64,000 bases of DNA from Siderastrea siderea. Taxonomy: Eukaryota; Cnidaria; Anthozoa; Scleractinia; Rhizangiidae. A program made the translations under genes and the position numbers. The stretch lies in the NCBI GenBank assembly GCA_964030785.1, contig OZ034968.1, positions 52,339,730 through 52,403,729 on the forward strand. The letters are read 5' to 3'. Under the pieces are notes generated by a model. It was given only the letters and a program-made list of their open reading frames with translations. It searched no databases and was not told where the DNA came from. This document shows, piece after piece, positions 21,491-32,423 of the stretch (the first letter of the stretch is position 1; each line of letters begins with the position of its first letter).

Positions 21491-23890
21491 ACTATCATCT
21501 TGCAAGCTTTCCAAGCGCTTTCTACGGCCGGCATTACGTTGGCGCTGTTTATGACAACTTTCAGACTTCTGTTTTCTTTTGGAGCGCAACACTCGGAATT
21601 AATCTTCACAACTAGAGACGAAGTTTCGAGCCTTTGCACAAACAAGAAAACACAAAGAACAAGAAAAAAACATCTCATAGCCAAAACATACTCATTTTAT
21701 TCAATTTCAGTTACTTAAACGTTACGTAATAGTATATCCCCTACCCCGTCGTTGATAGCCCTAAAACTGGCGATGAATTCACGTCTGTAAACAACTGTAC
21801 CAGAAATTTCAAGTTCTCCAAACAAAGGCTCACACACCCGTGGCATAACCACGTACAAGCTTTGCTATGTGGTTTGCCCTGTTAACGGATGATACATATC
21901 TGTTGCGTTATCTAATTTGAAAACCCACAACCTAAATTTCAAACTACAAATCTATGAAACAAAACCTTTCTTCGAAGTCGTTAAAAGAAAGCTTATAAGT
22001 CTGTAAATTGAAGCTAAATCATATCAGCAACTTTTCCCATTTTTTGCAAACTACATTAAATCAATGGAATTTGTTTTGAGAATGGAATAACGTTTGAAGA
22101 CACGAAGTTAAAGTAACGTGGAACTGGGGGAGGACCAGAGTTTTCTTCCGCAAAATGTCACCTTGAAAGTTTCTAACATGGGAAGACTTCTTTTCTTTTC
22201 AATGCATTAAGAAGAAGTAACAGCAGCTCTAAAATTTCGGAGTAAGATTCCGTTCCTTCAAATTTTCAGGTAGAGAATTCGAACAGATCAATCAGTCTTA
22301 GCTTACACAAATGTCCCTTCCATCAGAAATTGTAAATCATGAAAAAGCGAGAAATCGCTTTTTAAGTATTTTGCTTAAATTTTTTCATTAAGTGCCCTGA
22401 ATTAGCATCGTTGTTTTGAATTTTACTGTAAACAGACTTTAATCAAGGCAGTCTTTACTTAAGATAGTGAAGCACAGTTCCTTATCAACGTATTTCATTT
22501 GGCCCGAGTAACTAATATCCTTTCTCTTCTTGCCTCATAATTTCACATGATATGTACTTTGGACACGCCAAACTATCTTGAATGACTTCCTCTTAAAATA
22601 TTCGGTGTAAGAGACTCGGTTTATGTATTCAGACATTTCTTCTTTTCCTCCTTTTTAATCAATACCATTTATATTTTTCAATGACATTGCATGGTCAACA
22701 GATGGTTTGTATAATATGATGAACATTTCTTGTGAGTTAATTTTTATCTAAACTAAACCTTAGTAAGCTTTTAATAGTTTTATAGCCGAAAAAACAAACG
22801 AAGAAATAACAGTAACGTATTTTTAGATCTCTTCACTATAATCCTATGCAATATTCTAGATAAAGATACATCCTTTAATCCACCCCTCCCCCTCTTGCTA
22901 CGTTGGCTTCAAGAACGATTCTCCCGGAAACAAACTCGTACGAGATTTTTCCTATTCTCCGATAGCTCGGTTTAGTGAAAGCGGTGTTATTCTCAGAGAC
23001 CTGCGTCATTCCTTCGAGTTCTCTTGAAGGAAAGGTTCAAAAATGGTTCGTCTCTTGATCAGGTTTCTCGTCGTCGCATCTGTGATATTACTCTCGCGTT
23101 TCACAGCTGGAATTTCTTCAGAGGTGCGTAATTGTGATTAGATATCTCATCCCCACTAATAAATGGCAATTTGATTTTAGTATTCATCAGAAAAAAACAA
23201 CAAATTGGAGGGAATGGACTACATTAAAGCTAAAATTTGTACTGAAGATGAAATATATTTGAAGAACGATACCGCTTTCCCAATTTTCAAGTCCAGGCGA
23301 TACCTTAATTTTGTGATTGTGGTCAATAACGTGTAGAGAGGGCAATTTTTATCCAAATTCCTTCCAAAATCGTCAAATATCAGTAATAAGGTTAGATCAT
23401 ATTGGTCACTTGTCTCATGTTATGCCAAATCTAGGAAATTAAGAGAGATATTAATATTGTGCAAAAATTCCGAATTATTTTCTCTCTTTATTGGATCCGT
23501 TATTTGGCTTTTTAGTATTGGAAGCTAATTTTTAAGTTTTCGTTCTTTGCTTTTGCGAAATGAATTTTCCTAGTGTTTATTTACGTTAAGTGTTACTGAC
23601 TAAAATCTGCCAGGGTAATCTTTCAATTCTTTAAAAATATTTTCTTTCGCTCTATCATAGTCTTATCAGAGCGACAGTTTTAACAAGGGAGGAAATCAGT
23701 AATCAAGGAGCGCTGCTGTTATTTGTTCTCGCCGCTAGTTCATTTCTGGTTTACATTTTCACTCGCTGAGTTAGTGACACTGACGGACAAATCAATATAG
23801 GTGAAAGAAGTCCGAGGCTCCTTTTACAAAATAAGGCGTAGAATAATTTCTTTATTACTGCTGTTTAAGTAAGTAACAGACTCAAAATCA
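21491..23890 (+). repeat. Host 2.45-kb tandem unit 1 (left-truncated by the element)
   Basis: Homologous to units 2 and 3 over its whole length, with ~57 bp missing in the middle (near 22,205). It contains signal-peptide exon 1a at 23043-23123. No other exon is recognised. Homology stops abruptly at about 21,490 on the left, marking the junction with the element side. Confidence 0.85.
23043..23123 (+). CDS. Candidate signal-peptide first exon 1a
   Basis: 81 nt, 27 codons, ATG to GAG|GTGCGT donor, phase 0. It encodes M-V-R-L-L-I-R-F-L-V-V-A-S-V-I-L-L with a likely cleavage near T-A-G. Ending in phase 0 makes it compatible with the linker exon at 33228, which starts in phase 0. It may be an alternative first exon, or the head of a degraded gene copy. 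Confidence 0.6.
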
Positions 23891-26372
23891 TCTCGCTAGC
23901 TTTCCAAGCACTTTCTACGACCCTTATGTTAGCGCTTAATTTATGACAACTTTGAGACTTCTATTCTCTTTGGGAGCGCAAAACTCGGAATTAATCTACA
24001 CAACTAGAGAGGAAGTTTTGAGCCTTTGCAGAAACAAGAAAACACAAAGAACAAGAAAAGACATCTTATAACCAAAACATACTCATTAAATTTCAGTTAC
24101 TTTAACGCTACGTAATAGTCTATCCCCTAGCCCCTCGTTGATTGTTCTTAAACTGACAATGAATAACACCTCTGTAAACAATTTGTACCAGAAATTTCAA
24201 GTTATTCAAACAAAGGCTCACACACGCATGGCATAACCACGTACAAGCTTTGCTATGTGGTTTGCCCTGTTAAGGGATGATACATTCTGTTGCGTTATCT
24301 AATTTGAAAACCAAAAATCTAAATTTCAAACTAGAAATCTATGAAACAAAACCTTTCTTCAAAGTCGTTAAAACAAACCTTATCAGTCTGTAAATTGAAG
24401 CTGAATCATATTAATAACTTTTCCGTTTTTTTTTTCTTTTTTGCAAACTACATTTAATCAATGAAACGTGTTTTGAGAGTAGAGTAAAGTTTGAAGACAT
24501 GAAGTTAAAGTAACGTGGAACTGGGGGAAGACCAGAGTTTTCTTTGGCGAAATGTCACCTTAAAAGTTTCTAACATGGGAAGATTTCTTTTGTTTTCAAT
24601 GCATTAAGACGAAGTTTCAGAGATTACGAAATAAGGTTAGGGAGTGTTTTCGGAAATTAAAAACTAACAGCAGCTCGAAAATTTGGGAGTAAGATTCCGT
24701 TCCTTCAAATTTTCAGGTGGAGAATTCGAACAGATCAACCAGTCTTAGCTTACACAAATGTCCCTTCCCTCAGAAGTTGGAAATTATGAAAAAGCGAGAT
24801 ATCGCTTTTTAAGTATTTTGCTTAAATTTTTTCATTAAGTGCCCTGAATTAGCATCGTTGTTTTGAATTTTACTGTAAACAGACTTTAATCAAAGCAGTC
24901 TTTATTTAAGATAGTGAAGCTCAGTTCTTTATCAACGTATTTCATTTGGCCCGAGTAACTAATATCCTTTCTCTTCTTGGCTCATAATTTCACATGATAT
25001 GTACTTTGGACACGCCAAACTATCTTGAATGACTTCCTCTTAAAATATTCGGTGTAAGAGACTCGGTTTATGTATTCAGACATTTCTTCTTTTCCTACTT
25101 TTATCAGTACCATTTATATTTTTTCAATGACATTGCATGGTCAACAGATGGTTTGTGTAATGTGATGAACATTTTTTTGTGAGTTAATTTTATCTAACCT
25201 AAACCTTAGTTAACCTGAGGGGAAAAGGTACCTTAAAAGTAAGCTTTTAATAGTTTCAGTTATAGCCGAAAAAACAAACGAAGAAAATACAGTAACGTAT
25301 TTTTAGATCTCTTCACTATAATCCTATGCAATATTCTAGATAAAGATACATCCTTTAATCCACTCCTCCTCCTCTTGCTACGTTGGCTTCAAGAACGATT
25401 CTTCCGGGAACAAACTCGTACGAGATTTTTCCTGTTCTCCAATAGCTCGGCTTTAAGTAAAAGCGATGTTATTCTCAGAGACCTGCGTCATTCCTTCGAG
25501 TTCTCTTGAAGGAAAGGTTCAACAATGGTTCGTCTCTTCATCAGGTTTCTCGTCGTCGCATCTGTGATATTACTCTCGCGTTTCACAGCTGGAATTTCTT
25601 CAAAGGTGCGTAATTGTGATTAGTTATCTCATCCCAACTAATAAATGGCAATTTGATTTTAGTATTCATCAGAAAAAAACAACAAATTGGAGGGAATGGA
25701 CTACATTAAAGCTAAAATTTGTACTGAAGATGAAATATATTTGAAGAACGATACCGCTTTCCCAATTTTCAAGTCCAGGCGATACCTTAATTTTGTGATT
25801 GTGGTCAATAACGTGTAGAGAGGGCAATTTTTATCCAAATTCCTTCCAAAATCGTCAAATATCAGTAATAAGGTTAGATCATATTGGTCACTTGTCTCAT
25901 GTTATGCCAAATCTAAGAAATTAAAAGAGATATTAATATTGTGCAAAAATTCCGAATTATTTTCTCTCTTTATTGGATCCGTTATTTGGCTTTTTAGTAT
26001 TGGAAGCTAATTTTTAAGTTTTCGTTCTTTGCTTTTGCGAAATGAATTTTCCTAGTGTTTATTTGCGTTAAGTGTTACTGACCAAAATCTGCCAGAGTAA
26101 TCTTTCAATTCTTTAAAAATATTTTCTTTCGCTCTATCATAGTCTTATCAGAGCGACAGTTTTAACAAGGGAGGAAATCAGTAATCAAGGAGCGCTGCTG
26201 TTATTTGTTCTCGCCGCTAGTTCATTTCTGGTTTACATTTTCACTCGCTGAGTTAGTGACACTGACGGACAAATCAATATAGGTGAAAGAAGTCCGAGGC
26301 TCCTTTTACAAAATAAGGCGTAGAATAATTTCTTTATTACTGCTGTTTAAGTAAGTAACAGACTCAAAATCA
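23891..26372 (+). repeat. Host 2.45-kb tandem unit 2
   Basis: About 97-99 percent identical by eye to unit 3, including intronic-looking sequence. Period from unit 2 to unit 3 is 2482 bp measured at the AGCTTTCC landmark (23898, 26380). It holds exon 1b. Confidence 0.9.
25525..25605 (+). CDS. Candidate signal-peptide first exon 1b
   Basis: 81 nt, phase 0 donor AAG|GTGCGT. It differs from exon 1a at two residues (L5 to F and the last E to K). Upstream 100 bp are as conserved as the exon, so a shared promoter is possible, though no TATA box is seen. Confidence 0.6.
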
Positions 26373-28845
26373 TCTCGCTAGCTTTCCAAGCACTTTCTAC
26401 GACCCTTATGTTAGCGCTATTTATGACAACTTTGAGACTTCTATTCTCTTTGGGAGCGCAAAACTCGGAATTAATCTACACAACTAGAGAGGAAGTTTTG
26501 AGCCTTTGCAGAAACAAGAAAACACAAAGAACAAGAAAAAACATATTGTAACCAAAACATACTCATTAAATTTCAGTTACTTTAACGCTACGTAATAGTC
26601 TATCCCCTAGCCCCTCGTTGATTGTTCTTAAACTGACGATGAATAACACCTCTGTAAACAATTTGTACCAGAAATTTCAAGTTCTCCAAACAAAGGCTCA
26701 CACACGCATGGCATAACCACGTACAAGCTTTGCTATGTGGTTTGCCCTGTTAAGGGATGATACATTCTGTTGCGTTATCTAATTTGAAAACCAAAAATCT
26801 AAATTTCAAACTAGAAATCTATGAAACAAAACCTTTCTTCAAAGTCGTTAAAACAAACCTTATCAGTCTGTAAATTGAAGCTGAATCATATTAATAACTT
26901 TTCCGTTTTTTTTTTCTTTTTTGCAAACTACATTTAATCAATGAAACGTGTTTTGAGAGTAGAGTAAAGTTTGAAGACATGAAGTTAAAGTAACGTGGAA
27001 CTGGGGGAAGACCAGAGTTTTCTTTGGCAAAATGTCACCTTAAAAGTTTCTAACATGGGAAGATTTCTTTTGTTTTCAATGCATTAAGACGAAGTTTCAG
27101 AGATTACGAAATAAGGTTAGGGAGTGTTTTCGGAAATTAAAAACTAACAGCAGCTCGAAAATTTGGGAGTAAGATTCCGTTCCTTCAAATTTTCAGGTAG
27201 AGAATTCGAACAGATCAACCAGTCTTAGCTTACACAAATGTCCCTTCCCTCAGAAGTTGGAAATTATGAAAAAGCGAGATATCGCTTTTTAAGTATTTTG
27301 CTTAAATTTTTTCATTAAGTGCCCTGAATTAGCATCGTTGTTTTGAATTTTACTGTAAACAGACTTTAATCAAAGCAGTCTTTATTTAAGATAGTGAAGC
27401 TCAGTTCTTTATCAACGTATTTCATTTGGCCCGAGTAACTAATATCCTTTCTCTTCTTGGCTCATAATTTCACATGATATGTACTTTGGACACGCCAAAC
27501 TATCTTGAATGACTTCCTCTTTATTCGGTGCAAGAGACTCGGTTTATGTATTCAGACATTTCTTCTTTTCCTACTTTTATCAGTACCATTTATATTTTTT
27601 CAATGACATTGCATGGTCAACAGATGGTTTGTATAATGTGATGAACATTTTTTTGTGAGTTAATTTTTATCTAACCTAAACCTTAGTTAACCTGAGGGGA
27701 AAAGGTACCTTAAAAGTAAGCTTTTAATAGTTTTATAGCCGAAAAAACAAACGAAGAAAATACAGTAACGTATTTTTAGATCTCTTCACTATAATCCTAT
27801 GCAATATTCTAGATAAAGATACATCCTTTAATCCACTCCTCCTCCTCTTGCTACGTTGGCTTCAAGAACGATTCTTCCGGGAACAAACTCGTACGAGATT
27901 TTTCCTGTTCTCCGATAGCTCGGCTTTAAGTAAAAGCGATGTTATTCTCAGAGACCTGCGTCATTCCTTCGAGTTCTCTTGAAGGAAAGGTTCAACAATG
28001 GTTCGTCTCTTCATCAGGTTTCTCGTCGTCGCATCTGTGATATTACTCTCGCGTTTCACAGCTGGAATTTCTTCAAAGGTGCGTAAGTGTGATTAGTTAT
28101 CTCATCCCAACTAATAAATGGCAATTTGATTTTAGTATTCATCAGAAAAAAACAACAAATTGGAGGGAATGGACTACATTAAAGCTAAAATTTGTACTGA
28201 AGATGAAATATATTTGAAGAACGATACCGCTTTCCCAATTTTCAAGTCCAGGCGATACCTTAATTTTGTGATTGTGGTCAATAACGTGTAGAGAGGGCAA
28301 TTTTTATCCAAATTCCTTCCAAAATCGTCAAATATCAGTAATAAGGTTAGATCATATTGGTCACTTGTCTCATGTTATGCCAAATCTAAGAAATTAAAAG
28401 AGATATTAATATTGTGCAAAAATTCCGAATTATTTTCTCTCTTTATTGGATCCGTTATTTGGCTTTTTAGTATTGGAAGCTAATTTTTAAGTTTTCGTTC
28501 TTTGCTTTTGCGAAATGAATTTTCCTAGTGTTTATTTGCGTTAAGTGTTACTGACCAAAATCTGCCAGAGTAATCTTTCAATTCTTTAAAAATATTCTCT
28601 TTCGCTCTATCATAGCCTTATCAAAGCGACAGTTTTAACAAGGGAGGAAATCAGTAATCGAGAAGCGCTGCTGCTATTTGTTCTCGCCGCTAGTTCATTT
28701 CTGGTTTACATTTTCACTCGCTGAGTTAGTGACACTGACGGACAAATCAATATAGGTGAAAGAAGTCCGAGGCTCCTTTTACAAAATAAGGCGTAGAATA
28801 ATTTCTTTATTACTGCTGTTTAAGTAAGTAACAGACTCAAAATCA
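26373..28845 (+). repeat. Host 2.45-kb tandem unit 3
   Basis: Period to unit 4 is 2473 bp. A small deletion relative to unit 2 lies near 27,520. It holds exon 1c. Confidence 0.9.
27998..28078 (+). CDS. Candidate signal-peptide first exon 1c
   Basis: 81 nt encoding the same 27 residues as exon 1b, with the donor AAG|GTGCGT kept. Confidence 0.6.
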
Positions 28846-31275
28846 TCTCGCTAGCTTTCCAAGCACTTTCTACGACCCTTATGTTAGCGCTATTTATGAC
28901 AACTTTGAGACTTCTATTCTCTTTGGGAGCGCAAAACTCGGAATTAATCTACACAACTAGAGAGGAAGTTTTGAGCCTTTGCAGAAACAAGAAAACACAA
29001 AGAACAAGAAAAACCATTTTATAACCAAAACATACTCATTAAATTTCAGTTACTTTAACGCTACGTAATAGTCTATCCCCTAGCCCCTCGTTGATTGTTC
29101 TTAAACTGACGATGAATAACACCTCTGTAAACAATTTGTACCAGAAATTTCAAGTTCTCCAAACAAAGGCTCACACACGCATGGCACAACCACGTACAAG
29201 CTTTGCTATGTGGTTTGCCCTGTTAAGGGAGGATACATTCTGTTGCGTTATCTATTTGAAAACCAAAAATCTAAATTTCAAACTAGAAATCTATGAAACA
29301 AAACCTTTCTTCAAAGTCGTTAAAACAAACCTTATCAGTCTGTAAATTGAAGCTGAATCATATTAATAACTTTTCCGTTTTTTTTTTCTTTTTTGCAAAC
29401 TACATTTAATCAATGAAACGTGTTTTGAGAGTAGAGTAAAGTTTGAAGACATGAAGTTAAAGTAACGTGGAACTGGGGGAAGACCAGAGTTTTCTTTGGC
29501 AAAATGTCACCTTAAAAGTTTCTAACATGGGAAGATTTCTTTTGTTTTCAATGCATTAAGACGAAGTTTCAGAGATTACGAAACAAGGTTAGAGAGTGTT
29601 TTCGGAAATTAAAAACTAATAGCAGCTCGAAAATTTGGGAGTAAGATTCCGTTCCTTAAAATTTTCAGGTTACACAAATGTCCGTTCCTTTAGAAATTGT
29701 AAATTATGGGAAAGCGAAAAATCGCTTTTTAAGTATTTTGCTTAAATTTTCTCGTTAAGTGCCCTGAATTAGCATCGTTGTTTTGAATTTGACTGTGCAC
29801 AGACTCAAATTACGTCAGTCTTGATTTAAGATAGTGAAGCTCAGTTCCTTATCAAGTTATTTTATTTGGCCCGAGTAACTAATATCCTTTCTCTTCTTGA
29901 CTCTTAATTTCACATGATATATACTTTGGACACGCCAAACTATCTTTAATGACTTCCTCTTTATTCGGTGCAAGAGACTCGGTTTACGTATTGAGACATT
30001 TCTTCTTTTCCTCCTTTTATCAGTACCATTTATATTTTCAATGCATGGTCAACAGATGATTTGTATAATGTGATGAACATTTGTTTGTGAGTTAATTTTT
30101 TCTTCTAACCTAAACTTTAGTTAACCTGAGGGGAAAAGGTACCTTAATAGTAAGCTTTTAGCAGTTTGATAAAAAAAAAAAGAGAAACGATCAAAATGTA
30201 GTAACATATTTTTGGATCTCTCCGCTATAATCCTATGCAATATTCATTCTAGATGAAGGTACACCCTTTAATCCACTCCTCCTCCTCCTCCTCTTGGGAA
30301 ATATTTGCTACGTTGGCTGGAAGAACGCTTCCGCAAATAAACTCGTACCAGATTTTTCCTGTTCGGTGATAGCTCAGTTTAGCAAAAGCAATGCTATTTT
30401 CAGAGACCTGCGTCATTCCTTCGAGTTTTCTTGAAGAAAATGTTCAACTATGGCTCGTCTCTAGATCAAGATTTTCGTTGTCGCATCTGTGATATTACTC
30501 TCGCATTTCCCAGCTGGAGTTTCTTCAAAGGTGCGTAATTGTGATCAGATATCTCATCCCAGGTAAAAAATGGGAATTTGAATTAAGTATTCATCAGAGA
30601 AAAGCAACGATTAGAGAGAATGAACTACATTAAAGCTAAAATTTGTATTGAAGATGAAATATATTTGCAAAACAATACGGCTATCGCAATTTTCAAGTCC
30701 AGCCGATACCTAAATTTTGTGATTGTGGTCAATAACGTATTGAGAAGGCAATTTTTATCCAAATTCCTTCCAAAATCGTGAAGTGTCAGTAATAAGGTTA
30801 GATCATATAGGTCACTTGTCTCATGTTATGCTAAATGCAAGCAATAAATATTGTGCATAAATTCCGAATTATTTTCTCTCTTTATTGGATTCGTTATTAA
30901 TCCTTATTTTTAATTTTTCCTTCTTGGCTTTTGCCAAATGAACTTTTCCTTGTATTTATTGGCGTTCAGTGTCTGTGCACATTAACTCTTAGAGTAATCT
31001 TTCTTTTTTAAAAACAATTCTTTCGCTTTATCATAGTCTTATCGAAATGACTGATTTAACAAGGCAAGAAATCAGTAATGGAATAGCGCTGCTGTTCTTT
31101 GTTCTCGCCGCTTGTTCATTTCTGGTTAGCATTCGTTAAATTCGCTGAGTTAGTCACCCTGGCGGTCATATTAATTTGGCTGAAAGAATTCCGAGGCTCC
31201 TTTTACTCTACAAATTAGAGCGTAGGATAATTTTCTCTATTACAGCCGCTGTTTAAGTCAGTAATAGACTCAAAA
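28846..31275 (+). repeat. Host 2.45-kb tandem unit 4 (diverged)
   Basis: The first ~800 bp stay close to unit 3, then divergence rises sharply from about 29,660 with many indels. The signal-peptide exon copy is broken. Confidence 0.85.
30450..30530 (+). pseudogene. Broken signal-peptide exon copy 1d
   Basis: ATG is kept, but codon 5 is TAG where the others have TTG or TTC, and further replacements occur in the hydrophobic core. The donor AAG|GTGCGT remains. It cannot provide a signal peptide as written. Confidence 0.75.
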
Positions 31276-31900
31276 TCAAGCGTTTTCTACGGCTCTTACG
31301 TTAGTGCTGTTTATGACAACTTTTTTGGGGGGGAGAGGAATTGGAAAGAAAGTTTCAAGCCTTTGCAGAAACAATAAACCTTAAAGAACAAAAAGAAATC
31401 TCATAACCAAAACATTCTCATTTTATTTAATTTCCGTTACTTTCACGTTACATGATAGTCTTTCCCCTAGCGCTACCCCATCGTTGATTGTTCTTAAACT
31501 AGCGATGAATAACACGTCTGTAAACACTTGGTACCAAAAATTCCAAGTTCTCCAAACAAAGGTTCACACACGCGTAGCACAATCAAGTACAAGCTTCTCT
31601 CATAACCAAAAAATGCTCATTTTTTTCAATTTTAGTTACTTTAACGTTACGTAATAGTTTATCTCCTATCCCCTCCTTTGTGATAATCCTTAGACTGGCA
31701 ATGAATAACGCGTTTGTAAACCTTTGTACCAGAAATTTCAAGTTCTCCTAACAAAGGCTAACACGCGCTTGGCACAATCACGTACAAATTTTACTATGTG
31801 GTTTGCTCTGTTAAGTGATGATACATTCTGGTAAGTTATCTAATTTGCGAGCCAACAAGCTAAATCTCAAACCAGAAATTTATAAATGATCAACTTTTTT
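31276..31900 (+). repeat. Degraded partial unit 5 with internal duplication
   Basis: It restarts the unit pattern at the GTTTTCTACGGCTCTTACG landmark (~31,280). The stretch around 31,388-31,590 is duplicated again at 31,592-31,830 (both contain CATAACCAAAA ... TTACTTT ... AAATT(T/C)CAAGTTCTCC). No exon is recognised. Confidence 0.7.
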
Positions 31901-32345
31901 CTTCAGTGGAAAAAAAGGTAGGAATTGGGGGATTGGGGCTAGCACTGAGAGGCGACCGTTGAAGTTCAGTTAGAAATTTTTTTCGCAATTAACTTACATA
32001 TTGTTCATTTCTTAAAACGTCTTTCTACAACTTAGAAAAACGTATGCTGTATCCCATATAGTTGTTGATAAGCTTTCAAATGAAAAGAATAGTCTGTAAA
32101 TTAATGTAACGAGAGTTCTCTCAAACAGTAGTCTATACTTGATTTAAAAAATAGTATGTGAATATGTCAATATAGACCTTTCAAGTTCTAGACTAGTTTT
32201 ATAGCTCAATAGTCTGTAAACAACTTTTACGAGGAAAATGAAGTCGCCTAAGACAATGGCCCAGTGACTTGAAAGCAGTATTCTAGTGTTCCTCTCTGGA
32301 AACATTTGCCATTTACGCGAGTTACAGAAGAGGATGATGTTCAGT
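31901..32345. other. Upstream region of the MAM gene first exon, nothing recognised
   Basis: AT-rich, with no supported ORF, TATA box or repeat match. It presumably holds the promoter and 5' UTR for the signal-peptide exon at 32346. Confidence 0.4.
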
Positions 32346-32423
32346 ATGGTTCGCTTCTTAGTAAATATTTTCATCGTCACATTGTTGGTAACTCTCTGTT
32401 TAGCAGCGAATACTTTTAAAAAA
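32346..32423 (+). CDS. Signal-peptide exon 1 of the MAM gene
   Basis: 26 codons, phase 0 end at AAAAAA|GTACCA (a weaker donor). It shares M-V-R-x-L and a hydrophobic core with the 27-codon exons at 23043, 25525 and 27998, and is probably an older copy of the same exon. Confidence 0.6.

Noticed and set aside
21134..21718. 194-codon ORF across the element-host junction
   Set aside because: Low-complexity start without a good ATG context; it crosses the boundary where host repeat homology begins.
29091..29345. 84-codon ORF in host unit 4
   Set aside because: Non-ATG start and broken by indels or stops in units 1-3; no domain resemblance.
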